A stretch of 64,000 bases of DNA from Oleidesulfovibrio sp047973035 (GCF_047973035.1 NZ_JBKEBF010000037.1:62001-126000), one strand, 5' to 3'; positions 43,255 to 53,230 are shown, numbered from the stretch's first letter. The notes: generated by a model from the sequence alone, not told the origin. Numbers and translations are program-made.

Positions 43255-46200
43255 TTACACAATCCAGTCGTCATCTTCTTCGATGGGGGTAAAGCCGCGA
43301 CGCATGGTGTTTTCGGTAACCAGCCGCGGGTCCATGAACTGCAGCAGATAGTCGGGGCCGCCGGTTTTTGAACCTACGCCGGACATTTTGAACCCGCCGA
43401 ACGCCTGACGCTCAACAAGTGCGCCGGTGCTGCCGCGGTTCAGGTACAGGTTGCCCACGCGGAATTGCTTTCTGGCTTTTTCAAGGTGCTCCGGGCTGCG
43501 CGAGAATACGCCGCCGGTCAGAGCAAATCTGGTTCCGTTGGCAATATCAAGCGCCTCGTCAAAGTTTTTGGCGCGCATGATTGCCAGCACCGGCCCGAAT
43601 ATTTCTTCCTGAGCGATGCGATGCTCCGGCGTGATGCCTTCCACAACTGTCAGCGGCACGTAGCAGCCTTTTTCAGGAATATCGTCTCGGGAGACAATAA
43701 TTTTGCCTTCCTGCTTTGCGATTTCGATGTAGGCGTTCACGTTTTTTTGCAGTGAAACATCGGCAACTGGGCCCATATAGTTTGCCGCGTCTTCTGCGGG
43801 GCCGATTTTCAGGTCGTTGCAGGCTTCAGTCAGGCGGCTGACAAATCGGTCGTAGATGGGGTCGAGCACGATAACACGCGAACAGGCGGAGCATTTCTGC
43901 CCTTGAAAGCCGAATGCGGAGTAGATGACCTGATGCACTGCTTCATCAAGGTCTGCGTCGTCATCAATGATGATGGCGTTTTTGCCGCCCATTTCCGCGA
44001 TAACCCGTTTGCAGTGGTGCTGTCCGGGCTGAACTACGGCTGCTTTTTCCTGAATGCGCAGGCCGACTTCCATTGAACCGGTAAAGCAGATGAGGCTTAC
44101 CTTAGGATGTTCTACCAGATAGTCGCCCATAACAGAGCTGCGGCCGGGGCAGAAGTTGAACACGCCTGCGGGCAGCCCTGCTTCGCGGAAGACTTCCGTC
44201 AGGTTGTAGCCGATGCGCGATGCGATGCTGGATGGTTTGTAGATGACGGGGTTGCCGGTAACGATGGCGGCAGAAGCCATGCCGATGGATATGGCAAACG
44301 GGAAGTTCCACGGCGAAATAACCGCCGCGATACCCTTTGGCTGATAGAATAGGTGGTTGTGTTCGCCCGGCGCGCGACCCATGCGGCGCGGCTTGCCAAG
44401 GCGGAGCATGTCACGGGCGTAGTATTCGAGAAAGTCGATGCCCTCGCCTACGTCATGGTATGCCTGATCCCACTGTTTGCCCACTTCCAGAATCTGCCAT
44501 GCAGAAAGCTGGTAGGCGTTTTTGCGGGCGATGTCTGCGGCTTTAAGCAGGTAGTTTGCGCGGTCTTCGGGCGAAACATCGCGCCAGATGTAGAATGCGC
44601 GCTCTGCGGCTTCTATGGCGCTGTCTATCTGTTCTACTCCGGCCTGACACACCTCTGCCAGCTTTTCATCGGGGTCTGCGGGGTTGGTGGTGGCAATGAC
44701 ATCTGCAGTGCTTACGTCTTTGCCGTCGATATACAGCGGAATAGTGCCGCCCGCTTTGGCGCGTACTTCAGCTATGGCGCGGGGGAAGGCAGCCCGTTGC
44801 TCCGGAATGGTAAAGTCTATCATGGCATCGTTGCGGAACGGCGGCAGGCCACCTGTGCCGGAGGGCTCTACTCGCGGCGGGCGTGCTTCCAGCTCGCGCT
44901 TGAGCGTAATTTCCGGATTTTCGAGCAGGCGCTCCATGTCGGCGTTGTCAGCAAAGCTCTGCTTCAGGAATGATTCGTTGGCGGTATTTTCCAGCAGGCG
45001 CCGCACAAGGTAGGCCATGCCGGGAATCAGTTCGCCGTAGGGGCAGTAAAGGCGCACCCTGCCTGCCACATTCTGCAAACCTTTACGCACGGGTTCCGCC
45101 ATGCCGTACAGCACCTGAAACTCGTAGCGGTCTTCGGGCACATTCAGTTCTTTTGCCATTTCCATGGTGGCGGCAATGGTGCGGATGTTGTGCGAACCGC
45201 AGGCGTAGTAGCAGATATCGCTGTTCTGCAGGATGGTGCGGGTCATGCGCTCAAAGCACATGTCTGATTCAGGCTTGTGCACCCAGACGGGAATTTCCCA
45301 TCCGTTCTGCTTGGCAATAACGGTTTCCGCGTCCCAGTAGGCGCCTTTTACAAGACGGATGGCAATGGGCAGCTTTTCTGTGCGGGCCCAGTGCAGCAGG
45401 TCTTCCAAGTCTTTTTCTGACTCGCGCAGATAGGCCTGCAGCACGATGGAAAGGTGCGGGTAGTGGCGGAATTCCTGTTCGCTGCGCATCCTGCGGTATA
45501 GCTCAAGGGTCATTTCCTTATACTTGAGTGCTTCCATGTCGATGCACAGGAAGCCGTTCATTTCGATAACCTTGCGGTAGATGGGGGCAAGGCGCTTCAT
45601 GATGCCCTGAACAGAACCTTCGATATCTACAGACTTTGCCTGAGAGTACAGGGCCGAGGGCTTGATGGAAACGTTGACCTTGGGAGTGTAGCCCCAGTCC
45701 AGATCTTTATCGGGACCGCTTCCTTTAAGGGGTGTCCATTTGTCCTGCTCTTTGGCAATGGCGTCCAGAACTTCCAGATAGCCGTCACGGTACTCGTCGG
45801 CTTCCTTTTCGTTCATGGTGGCTTCGCCAAGCAGGTCGATGGTGAAGGCAAAGCCGTCTTTGCGCAGCTTTGCGATTGATTTTACCGCTTCTTTGGAGTT
45901 CTGTCCGATGATGAACTGGCGGCCCATGCCTTCAATATTGGAGCGGATGGTTTTTTCCATCAGCATGGCTGTCAGCTTGCCGCCGAAGCCAGCCTTGCCT
46001 GCCCCCCACTTGAGCACCGAGGGCACATCATCGCCGCCCTCTGCAAAATATTCACGGATATGCCGCGAAAGCGACTCTGATGTGTTCAGGTAAGGGAACA
46101 CGTCAACAAAGCGGAACAGCTGGACCTTGAAGTCTTCGTTCTGCATGGCCCAGTCCATGACTTTGCCTGTCCACCAGCCTTTATTAAAGATGGACGGGGC

Positions 46201-46269
46201 TTCGCCGCTGATACTGGTAAAAAACTCCTTGCCACGAGAGACTATTTTTCCATCAAGCATGGTTTCCAT
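43255..46269 (-). CDS. putA: Bifunctional proline dehydrogenase / glutamate-semialdehyde dehydrogenase (PutA-like)
   Basis: Oxidises proline to glutamate in two steps. The 1004-residue protein has an FAD proline dehydrogenase barrel (about 120-430, with KPSALYSQAK, RLVKGAYWDAE and YGMAEPVR) and an aldehyde dehydrogenase domain (about 520-990) with the general-base Glu in EMGGKNA and the nucleophile Cys793 in GQKCSACSR. There is no N-terminal DNA-binding ribbon-helix-helix, so it is not an autoregulator like E. coli PutA. A perfect AGGAGG precedes the ATG. It is monocistronic. A second, shorter proline dehydrogenase is encoded at 60007-61029. Confidence 0.93.
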   Translation of the reverse strand: METMLDGKIVSRGKEFFTSISGEAPSIFNKGWWTGKVMDWAMQNEDFKVQLFRFVDVFPYLNTSESLSRHIREYFAEGGDDVPSVLKWGAGKAGFGGKLTAMLMEKTIRSNIEGMGRQFIIGQNSKEAVKSIAKLRKDGFAFTIDLLGEATMNEKEADEYRDGYLEVLDAIAKEQDKWTPLKGSGPDKDLDWGYTPKVNVSIKPSALYSQAKSVDIEGSVQGIMKRLAPIYRKVIEMNGFLCIDMEALKYKEMTLELYRRMRSEQEFRHYPHLSIVLQAYLRESEKDLEDLLHWARTEKLPIAIRLVKGAYWDAETVIAKQNGWEIPVWVHKPESDMCFERMTRTILQNSDICYYACGSHNIRTIAATMEMAKELNVPEDRYEFQVLYGMAEPVRKGLQNVAGRVRLYCPYGELIPGMAYLVRRLLENTANESFLKQSFADNADMERLLENPEITLKRELEARPPRVEPSGTGGLPPFRNDAMIDFTIPEQRAAFPRAIAEVRAKAGGTIPLYIDGKDVSTADVIATTNPADPDEKLAEVCQAGVEQIDSAIEAAERAFYIWRDVSPEDRANYLLKAADIARKNAYQLSAWQILEVGKQWDQAYHDVGEGIDFLEYYARDMLRLGKPRRMGRAPGEHNHLFYQPKGIAAVISPWNFPFAISIGMASAAIVTGNPVIYKPSSIASRIGYNLTEVFREAGLPAGVFNFCPGRSSVMGDYLVEHPKVSLICFTGSMEVGLRIQEKAAVVQPGQHHCKRVIAEMGGKNAIIIDDDADLDEAVHQVIYSAFGFQGQKCSACSRVIVLDPIYDRFVSRLTEACNDLKIGPAEDAANYMGPVADVSLQKNVNAYIEIAKQEGKIIVSRDDIPEKGCYVPLTVVEGITPEHRIAQEEIFGPVLAIMRAKNFDEALDIANGTRFALTGGVFSRSPEHLEKARKQFRVGNLYLNRGSTGALVERQAFGGFKMSGVGSKTGGPDYLLQFMDPRLVTENTMRRGFTPIEEDDDWIV

Positions 46270-46488
46270 GCGCTCCTCCTAAGGATGCGGTAAATGTGTG
46301 GTCGGTTGAACTAAAGGCACTCCCGTTATGCCGCGCTGAACTGGCAGCATTTTTATTGATTTTGTGAAGTTGTACGTGTTCGCACCATTCAAGGCAAGTG
46401 AGTTTGTAGAAAAATGTCAGAGCGCACTCATTTGAAAAAGTTGTGCAACTATCCAAAACTATTCTGCTTATAGATGCTGTGGCGGATA
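46270..46488. other. Upstream region of putA
   Basis: About 220 bases; should carry the putA promoter. I tested for a sigma-54 match and did not find one with correct spacing. Confidence 0.4.
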
Positions 46489-46522
46489 TAAAAAAGCCGG
46501 AGAACGTAATCGCTCTCCGGCT
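46489..46522 (-). terminator. Rho-independent terminator after pyrD
   Basis: Nine-base arms AGCCGGAGA / TCTCCGGCT; TTTTTTATA follows on the minus strand. Confidence 0.88.
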
Positions 46523-46633
46523 TCGGTGATGTTTTTCTGTAAAACTCTCAGGGTTGTCGTTCCGCGTCCGATGTAACGGTTGCGGCAGATTACGACACTA
46601 TCGATAGCTTCCCGGATGTTTTTCGGTAACTTG

Positions 46634-47557
46634 TTATACTTGCAGAGAGCCTCTGAACTCATCCCAGCTGGTGATGCCAAGCTCGTCCACAAGTTGCTGC
46701 AGCTCGTCCACAAGGCGAAAGGCCATGTCAGGACGCATGAAGTTGGCGGTGCCTATCTGTACGGCGTGCGCGCCCACAAGGATGAATTCCAGAATGTCTT
46801 CCGCCGTGGTTGCCCCGCCGATGCCGATAACCGGAATGCTGACGGAACGTGCCACCTGCCATACGCAACGCAAGGCCACGGGCTTGATGGCAGGGCCGGA
46901 AAGACCGCCGATAACGTTGGCCAGCAGCGGTTTGCGGCAACGTATGTCCACGCCCATACCGCTAAGCGTGTTGATGCAGGCCAGCATGTCCGCGCCGCTG
47001 TCTTCCACTGCGCGGGCGATTTCAGTGATGTCGGTAACGTTGGGTGACAGCTTGACAATAACGGGTTTGGAGCCGGAGCGGCGTTTGACCGCGCTGGTTA
47101 CCCGCGCCGCCTGCCGTGCGTCCTGACCGAACAGGATGCCGCCTTCGCTGACGTTAGGGCAGGAAATGTTTACTTCAATGGCGGCAATGCCCTCTTCTGC
47201 GGCCAGAATACCTGTCAGTTCCGCGAATTCGTCAGGGTCGCAGGCATACAGGTTGGCAATGACAGGGGTTTCCTGCCACGGCAGTTTGGGCAGCTTTTCG
47301 GTGATGAAATTTTCAACGCCGGAGTTCTGCAGGCCCACGGCATTCAACATGCCGCATGGAGTTTCGGCGATGCGGGGCATAGGGTTGCCTGCGCGGGCCT
47401 TTAAGGAAAGCCCTTTGACAACAATGCCGCCAAGCTTGGTCAGATCACCGTAGGGTGCAAACTCAACCCCGTAGCCGAACGTGCCCGAGGCAGTCATGAC
47501 GGGGTTCTTCAGCTCGAGGCCATGCAGACCGCTGGGTATGGTAACGTGCAAATCCAC
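46634..47557 (-). CDS. pyrD: Dihydroorotate dehydrogenase B, catalytic subunit
   Basis: Oxidises dihydroorotate to orotate in pyrimidine synthesis. The 307-residue sequence is a class 1B enzyme: the catalytic base is Cys in NISCPNVSEGG, and the FMN-binding GIGGATTAEDILEF lies near the C-terminus. It begins with GTG, preceded by AGGAG at a spacing of 8. It starts 10 bases after pyrK, its electron-transfer partner. Confidence 0.95.
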   Translation of the reverse strand: MDLHVTIPSGLHGLELKNPVMTASGTFGYGVEFAPYGDLTKLGGIVVKGLSLKARAGNPMPRIAETPCGMLNAVGLQNSGVENFITEKLPKLPWQETPVIANLYACDPDEFAELTGILAAEEGIAAIEVNISCPNVSEGGILFGQDARQAARVTSAVKRRSGSKPVIVKLSPNVTDITEIARAVEDSGADMLACINTLSGMGVDIRCRKPLLANVIGGLSGPAIKPVALRCVWQVARSVSIPVIGIGGATTAEDILEFILVGAHAVQIGTANFMRPDMAFRLVDELQQLVDELGITSWDEFRGSLQV

Positions 47558-47567
47558 GGCCGTGCTC

Positions 47568-48386
47568 CTATGCTTTGGTCAGGTCAATTTCATCAGCCCA
47601 GAATACGGGGCCGTTGTTGCAGACCTGTGCTTTGCCAGCCTGCGTTTCGTGCAGGTGGTGTTTGTCGGTGGTGCTGGTAACGCAGCCAAGGCAGCCGCCT
47701 ACTCCGCATGCCATACGGGTTTCAAGCGAAAGCTGACAACGTGCGCCATGCTTTAAAGCAAATTGCTGCACGGTATGCAGGAACGGCGTGGGACCGCAAG
47801 CCAGCACCAGACCGTCACGCTCTGCGTATTCCGCAATGCGTTTTTCCAGGCGGGCGATGAACTTTTGCAGGTCTTCGGGGCATTCTTCCAGATAGTTGTC
47901 GGCCATGATTTTTTCGTTGATGCTTTCAAAAGGATAGCATCCCAAAGGCATACGGTGGCCGAATTCCATCCACAGGTTCCACGGTTTAGGGTGCGCGTGG
48001 GCATAACCGATGAACGGAGCGATGCCGATGCCGCCGGCCAGCAACAAGGTGGAGGTATCAGGCTCCACAGCAAAACTGTTGCCAAGGGGGCCCCACACGA
48101 CTACGGAGTCACCGGCTTTCAGCTCGGCCAGTCTGCGGGTACCGCGTCCTACTGCCTGAAAGAACAGGACAAGATCGCGGCTGCTGACGCGGCATATGGA
48201 AAAAGGGCGTGCCCACAGCATGTCAAAGGCCCATCCGCGCGGACGGATCATCACAAACTGACCGGGCTTCCAGTCTTTCCATTGGGGTTTTTCAAGGCGC
48301 AGGGCAAAAAATTGCGCGTCACCGGACACTTGTCCGAAAGGGACGTTGTCCAGCACCTTGAGTTCGGTGCATTGCTCTTCGCTCAT
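47568..48386 (-). CDS. pyrK: Dihydroorotate dehydrogenase electron transfer subunit
   Basis: The 272-residue FAD and [2Fe-2S] protein that passes electrons from PyrD to NAD. The FAD motif RPFSICRV, the NAD motif GGIGIAPFIG and a C-terminal cluster CGVGGCLGC with a further distant Cys are present. The ATG has GAGGAATG upstream. Its leader contains several hairpins (48408-48433 and 48498-48516). Confidence 0.93.
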   Translation of the reverse strand: MSEEQCTELKVLDNVPFGQVSGDAQFFALRLEKPQWKDWKPGQFVMIRPRGWAFDMLWARPFSICRVSSRDLVLFFQAVGRGTRRLAELKAGDSVVVWGPLGNSFAVEPDTSTLLLAGGIGIAPFIGYAHAHPKPWNLWMEFGHRMPLGCYPFESINEKIMADNYLEECPEDLQKFIARLEKRIAEYAERDGLVLACGPTPFLHTVQQFALKHGARCQLSLETRMACGVGGCLGCVTSTTDKHHLHETQAGKAQVCNNGPVFWADEIDLTKA

Positions 48387-48407
48387 TTCACATTCCTCAT
48401 ATTTCTT

Positions 48408-48516
48408 AAGCCACGCAATCGCAGGCGTGGCTTTCTAATTGTCTAGAATAGGCCTTTGAGCGGGTCAACACTATCTTGCTGTAGAGTGGCGGAAAAGTGC
48501 CTGTACAGCACAGGCA
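48408..48516 (-). promoter_or_regulatory. Structured leader upstream of pyrK
   Basis: On the minus strand, arms TGCCTGT / ACAGGCA (48498-48516) form a hairpin followed by CTTTTCC, resembling a weak terminator. A second hairpin (arms AAGCCACGC / GCGTGGCTT, 48408-48433) lies just before the pyrK SD. A shorter ACTGT / ACAGT stem is at 48518-48532. This could be an attenuation leader, unproven. Confidence 0.4.
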
Positions 48517-49100
48517 GACTGTAAAAATACAGTAACAGCGCGGTATCAGAGGATAGTTGTGTCAAGCGAGGCTTGCAAGCAGTATAAAGCCAGATTGTAT
48601 CTGTCCTTCACATAAGAATGACCTGCCCTGGTGGCAGGACTCACATAGTGTTTTCGTCCGCCTCTGACAAGAGCAGGATTACTTTGTTGCCAAATGCGGC
48701 AGTGCGCATTGCACAAAATAATGCGTCTGTGCAAATAAAGTACGCAGACGGGAATTATTACTGTTGCATCTGTGCCCTTCTATGGTTAGATGCAAGGTTG
48801 CAGACGGGACTGTGCCGGGGCGTTGGTCTGTCTGCATTGCAGTTTCGCGGCCTGATTGTGGCCGCAGAAAAGGCAGTTCCGCGATATGTTCTTGCATATC
48901 GGTGTGTTGTCTTTTTTTGCGGCAGCGTTGCGATGACCCGAACCGTATGTTGTCGGTTCCGTCTTGAGAAAGCAGGGGCATAACAGTCCTCTGGCAGACG
49001 GAAGAACGGCATGACGCCGGAATGAGAGCGTCAGAAGAACGGGCATCGGGCATAGTAAAAACTGCAACTCCCTACCCGCCCCGCTACGGATACCATAACA
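48517..49100. other. Long gene-free divergent region
   Basis: About 580 bases between pyrK (minus) and the U32 gene (plus). Open frames are present but none has an SD or a family signature. No RNA gene was recognised. Confidence 0.4.
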
Positions 49101-51077
49101 ATGACACATCTACCTGAAATATTAGCACCCGCAGGCGATACTCAATCGTTTCTGGCAGCTCTGGCAGCCGGTGCAGACGCCGTTTACGTAGGCATGAAGC
49201 ATTTTTCTGCCCGTATGCAGGCTGATAACTTTTCCATAAAAGAACTGGCCCAGATGGTTGAGCTGGCACGGCGCGAAGACCGCAAGGTGTATATTGCGCT
49301 TAACTCCATGCTCAAGCCCAACGACCCTGCCGCAGCCGGACGCCTTATTGCGCGGCTTGCGCGCGGAGTGCAGCCCCATGCCTTGATCATGCAGGATCTG
49401 GGCGCTGTGGAAATGGCGCGTCAGGCTGGTTTTGAAGGCGAAATACACCTTTCCACACTGGCAAACATTACACATCCGGCAGCGCTGGAGTCCGCACGCA
49501 GCATCGGTGCAGACCGCGTTATCCTGCCGCGGGAGCTGGACATAGACGAGGTTCGCCTGTGCAACGACAACTGTCCTGAGGGGCTTGACCTTGAGCTGTT
49601 TGTGCACGGTGCGCTTTGCTTCTGTGTATCAGGCCGCTGCTACTGGTCCAGCTACATGGGCGGTAAATCCGGTCTGCGTGGTCGCTGTGTGCAGCCCTGC
49701 CGCCGTATGTACAAACAGAAAAGCCGTGAAGGCCGTTACTTCTCGTGCCTTGACCTTTCGCTGGATGTGCTGGCGCGTAACCTGCTGGGTATGGAAAATC
49801 TTTCTTCATGGAAGATCGAAGGCCGCAAAAAAGGCCCGCACTATGTTTTTTATACCGTTACGGCGTATCGGCTGCTGCGCGATAACCCTAACGATCCGAA
49901 AGCCAGAAAGCAGGCCGAAGACCTGCTGAAGCAAGCGCTCAGCCGTCCTACCACCCACGCCCGTTTCCTGCCTCAGAAGCAGCATCCGGTGACAGCTCCG
50001 AACGATTCCACAAGTTCGGGCCAGCTGGTGGGCAAGCTGACGCGTGATAAAAAGGGTGCGTTTGAATTCAAGCCCCGCGTTGCGCTGCAAACTGCGGACT
50101 TTTTGCGCATCGGTTACGAGGACGACCCGTGGCATCGCACGGTACGCGTAAGCAAGCCCGTGCCCAAGGCCGGAGCTTTTACTCTGCCGTTTGCCAAAGG
50201 GCGCCCGCCTGCAGCCGGAATCCCTGTGTTCCTTATCGACAGGCGCGAAAAAGATCTGGTTGCCCTGCTGCGCCAATGGGAAGCAAAACTGAACGCTGTC
50301 CGGACCCGTAGCGAGACTTCTGTGGATTTCGAACCCGAGCTTCCTGCCCGTGCCGGAAGTATGGGCAAAGGCTTTACGGTTATGCTGCACGGCAACATAC
50401 CCAAAGGCCGCCGCGGTGGGCGCGATGGCGGAGTGGTGGACGGAGTGTGGCTTTCGCCCAAGTCTGCCAGCATATCACGCACTCTGGTGCCCCGTTACTC
50501 GTGGTGGTTGCCGCCTGTTATCTGGCCTAACGAAGAAGATCAGTGGAAGCGCCTGATAGTGCAGGTGCTGCGCAACGGTGCCCGTCACTTTGTGCTCGGT
50601 GCGCCTTGGCAGATGGCGCTTTTCCCCGAGAATGCAAAGATCGCCCCTGTGGCAGGTCCTTTCTGCAATATCTCGAACCCTGCAGCGCTGGTTGTGCTGG
50701 AACGTATGGGAATCCGTGGTGCCATTGTCAGCCCCGAACTGTCCGGTGAAGAGGTTCTGTCTCTGCCGGCCATGAGCCCCATCCCGCTGGGTATTGTCCT
50801 GTCCGGTTACTGGCCTATGGGCCTTACCCGCAACCCCGTGCAGCCTCTTAAGCAGGGCGAGCCGTTTTATAGTCCTAAGCGGGAGCCCTTCTGGGCACGC
50901 CGTTACGGGCAGAATACTTGGCTCTTCCCCGGCTGGCCGCTGGATATAACCTCGCATCACGAAGAACTGAAAGCCGCAGGCTATACTATCTTTGTGCATA
51001 TGAAAGAACAGCCGCCCCGTGAAGTGCCGGAGCCGTCGCGCTCCAGTACCTTCAACTGGGACCTGACGCTGCTGTAA
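49101..51077 (+). CDS. Peptidase U32 family protein (probable RNA hydroxylase type)
   Basis: A 658-residue U32 protein. The N-terminal barrel begins PEILAPAGDTQSFLAALAAGADAVYVG and continues to the cysteine cluster (about 170-205: HGALCFCVSGRCYWSSYMGG and CVQPCR), which in RlhA and TrhP binds an iron-sulfur cluster for prephenate-dependent RNA hydroxylation. The C-terminal half (about 300-658) is a long extra region. The name peptidase is historical. The substrate, rRNA or tRNA, is not decidable here. The SD is weak (GGA). A strong terminator follows. Confidence 0.85.
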   Translation: MTHLPEILAPAGDTQSFLAALAAGADAVYVGMKHFSARMQADNFSIKELAQMVELARREDRKVYIALNSMLKPNDPAAAGRLIARLARGVQPHALIMQDLGAVEMARQAGFEGEIHLSTLANITHPAALESARSIGADRVILPRELDIDEVRLCNDNCPEGLDLELFVHGALCFCVSGRCYWSSYMGGKSGLRGRCVQPCRRMYKQKSREGRYFSCLDLSLDVLARNLLGMENLSSWKIEGRKKGPHYVFYTVTAYRLLRDNPNDPKARKQAEDLLKQALSRPTTHARFLPQKQHPVTAPNDSTSSGQLVGKLTRDKKGAFEFKPRVALQTADFLRIGYEDDPWHRTVRVSKPVPKAGAFTLPFAKGRPPAAGIPVFLIDRREKDLVALLRQWEAKLNAVRTRSETSVDFEPELPARAGSMGKGFTVMLHGNIPKGRRGGRDGGVVDGVWLSPKSASISRTLVPRYSWWLPPVIWPNEEDQWKRLIVQVLRNGARHFVLGAPWQMALFPENAKIAPVAGPFCNISNPAALVVLERMGIRGAIVSPELSGEEVLSLPAMSPIPLGIVLSGYWPMGLTRNPVQPLKQGEPFYSPKREPFWARRYGQNTWLFPGWPLDITSHHEELKAAGYTIFVHMKEQPPREVPEPSRSSTFNWDLTLL

Positions 51078-51100
51078 CGCATTTGAATGGAAGAATAAGA

Positions 51101-51129
51101 AAAGCCGGACATAACGTCCGGCTTTTTTT
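51101..51129 (+). terminator. Terminator after U32 gene, probably bidirectional
   Basis: Ten-base perfect arms AAAGCCGGAC / GTCCGGCTTT, 5-base loop, seven T; A-rich upstream, so it also works for the ADP-ribosylglycohydrolase gene. Confidence 0.9.
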
Positions 51130-51168
51130 GCGTTTACAAGCTGGGCTACGCGCAATCAGACAGGAACA

Positions 51169-52074
51169 CTAGGCCCATAATCTGGTAAAGCAGTCTTCAA
51201 TGGCATCACGCGAGCGCAGGTCGGAAAGCCAGTGCACGGGTATCCAGTCCTGTCCGTGACGTGCCCCCAGCAGCATTCCCAGGGCAAGGCCTCTTGCGCA
51301 TGAATCGCCGCCGCCCATGACGTTTTCAACCAGCCCTTCTGCGGGGTTGTCTTCGTAGCGTATGGCAAGCTGTATGACGCTGAGCATGGCGCCCTTCATG
51401 CCGCATGCCTGCCCGAAACGGGTTATGGCTTCAGCTCCTTCCATGTTCGTATGCATTTCGGCAAAGGCCAGCCAGTCTTCGGCAGGCAGTTCCGTATATC
51501 CGGCAGTTGCGGCGGACAAAAACGCGTCGGGCATAGAGTGCCCCTGCAGCAACGCATGGGCTGAACGCGCCATGAACTCCGCACCGTCTGCCACCAGTAC
51601 AGAGCCATGCGTCATCAGGCATTGCGCACGGGCTGCATCAATAAGCCTGTCCAGATCATCGCCCAGAATAGCCAGCAGCGGCGCCACACGCGATGCTCCG
51701 GAAAAATCTCCGGTTACGGCACCTGTTTTGTCCGGCGGGGAACCTTGGGCAAAACGGGCCATGGTATCACGGGAAGCTCTGTCTATGTACCCTGTGTACT
51801 CTTTCATCATCTGCTGCCAGTGCTCGGCAAAAGTCTGAAGAGAAAAGTCGCGGGTTTCTGCAACGGTTTTCAGCAGCAGCAGAGTCTGGTCGCCATAGTG
51901 TGAAAGATCTCCCGCCTCTTTGGTGGGATGGTGGGCATTCAGGCGGGGGGCGACCAGTTTTGAAATTCTGCCCAGTGTTTTTTCTATGCGCTCTCTGTCG
52001 TATTCCCAGTGTGCGCCCAGCGCCAGCGAGTCAGCAACAAAAGACGCCAAAATGGCTGAACGTATCTTACTCAT
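51169..52074 (-). CDS. ADP-ribosylglycohydrolase family protein
   Basis: A 301-residue all-helical protein of the DraG/ARH family, which removes ADP-ribose from proteins or small molecules. Metal-site elements are visible: GDLSHYGDQT (about 55-64) and, at the C-terminus, GGGDSCA (254-260) where canonical members have a GGD-T-D-T/S-type motif. GASRVAPLL (126-134) is a helix typical of the family. The replacement of the second Asp by Cys may alter metal binding. An excellent SD (AAGGAGGG) precedes the ATG. Single gene with a shared terminator. Not linked here to nitrogenase genes. Confidence 0.85.
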   Translation of the reverse strand: MSKIRSAILASFVADSLALGAHWEYDRERIEKTLGRISKLVAPRLNAHHPTKEAGDLSHYGDQTLLLLKTVAETRDFSLQTFAEHWQQMMKEYTGYIDRASRDTMARFAQGSPPDKTGAVTGDFSGASRVAPLLAILGDDLDRLIDAARAQCLMTHGSVLVADGAEFMARSAHALLQGHSMPDAFLSAATAGYTELPAEDWLAFAEMHTNMEGAEAITRFGQACGMKGAMLSVIQLAIRYEDNPAEGLVENVMGGGDSCARGLALGMLLGARHGQDWIPVHWLSDLRSRDAIEDCFTRLWA

Positions 52075-52172
52075 AATGCCCTCCTTGCGAGAAAGCCGGT
52101 CTGCTTTAGAGTTCTATTATGCAGAATAATGCAAATAGCGGCTTTTGACCATGCCAGAGGGCATGCAGCGTA

Positions 52173-52205
52173 ATAAAAAAGGCAGCACCCAAACGGATGC
52201 TGCCT
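52173..52205 (-). terminator. Rho-independent terminator
   Basis: Arms GGCAGCA / TGCTGCC with further pairing; TTTTTTATTA follows on the minus strand. Belongs to the 166-residue hypothetical gene. Confidence 0.85.
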
Positions 52206-52226
52206 GAAAAGTAACAGTCAGGATGT

Positions 52227-52727
52227 TTATTGCGGAACGCTGCAAGTGTCCTTGGCAGCGCGTACAAGCGTATCTTTCATCTCTTCCACGTATTCTTTTA
52301 CGCGGTCGGACTTTTTCCATTCTTCAAACATTTCCAGCCAGGTGCGGAATTCCATAAAGCTGCTGTCCAGCTGCGCTTCGTGGGACTGAACCCAGATGTT
52401 GAAAAGCTGCATCTGCAGCTGGAAAACAGAACTGTCAAAAACGCGGCCTGTCAGATCGTTGCGTACGCTTTTGCCTTCCAGCTTGGTGGCAACAAAGGTG
52501 CACACGGCGCTACGCGACGTTTCAAAGGTAATTTCCTTATTATTCATAAACTCCAACAGGCCGGCTACGTCGGGGTAGTCCTTCTGAATTCGTTCTTCAG
52601 CCTGCTCCGGTACACGGATAAACAGCTTGGAGTCTTCTTCTTCATTGATGAAATAAAAACGAAGCCAGTTTTCAAACATCATGACTTCAGCGATTTTCTT
52701 AACGGCCGTGCCGAATTCCGTGGACAT
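52227..52727 (-). CDS. Conserved-looking hypothetical protein
   Basis: A 166-residue, acidic, probably helical cytoplasmic protein without a signal peptide or membrane segment. It contains many aromatic residues (Trp, Phe) in the C-terminal half and two Cys. I do not recognise any family. The ATG has AGGAG at a spacing of 6 and a terminator follows, so it is a real, expressed single gene. Function unknown. Confidence 0.7.
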   Translation of the reverse strand: MSTEFGTAVKKIAEVMMFENWLRFYFINEEEDSKLFIRVPEQAEERIQKDYPDVAGLLEFMNNKEITFETSRSAVCTFVATKLEGKSVRNDLTGRVFDSSVFQLQMQLFNIWVQSHEAQLDSSFMEFRTWLEMFEEWKKSDRVKEYVEEMKDTLVRAAKDTCSVPQ

Positions 52728-53183
52728 GACAACTCCTAGATTCCTGATCTGGCGCGGATTGCGCGTGCCCAGACTATGGACATTGGACGGGCTGTCGTCA
52801 AGTCCGAAATTTCACAAAGTCGAAAGGCGGCTCAACACGCTGTGAATACAGTGCTCTTTTATAACAAACTGCGCTGCATTGCAGAATATTGCTGCGTGTG
52901 CGGGCTGGGCCAGCAGTATGACAGCGCAAGCTACGGAGGCATAGTTGTGAAGATGTTACGGAGAATAACAGGCTGTCTTTGTTTACTGCTGATTATTATC
53001 AAACACGGCGGGATACGGACCTTCAGAAGTGATGCCAACACGAGAGTTTGTTTGTAGCGTACTGCGCTGCTTTACCCATCTGAAGCTTTCCATTCTGCCA
53101 GAGGCAACATGCAGGCAGATAGCGCCGGTTACGCCGGTTATGGAGCAGCTGTTGCTACGTCTGTGACTGCCGGATTTGCGGCA
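52728..53183. other. Gene-free stretch
   Basis: About 450 bases with only SD-less open frames. No repeat or RNA was recognised. Confidence 0.4.
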
Positions 53184-53214
53184 CAAAAAAGCGCCCGTCA
53201 TCCGGACGGGCGCT
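53184..53214 (-). terminator. Rho-independent terminator after universal stress gene
   Basis: Ten-base perfect arms AGCGCCCGTC / GACGGGCGCT with a 5-base loop; TTTTTTG follows on the minus strand. Confidence 0.9.
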
Positions 53215-53230
53215 TCAATACGAAGAAAGG

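Noticed and set aside
48618..48983. A 121-residue open frame upstream of the U32 gene
   Set aside because: No SD, composition unlike the neighbours and no recognisable motif.
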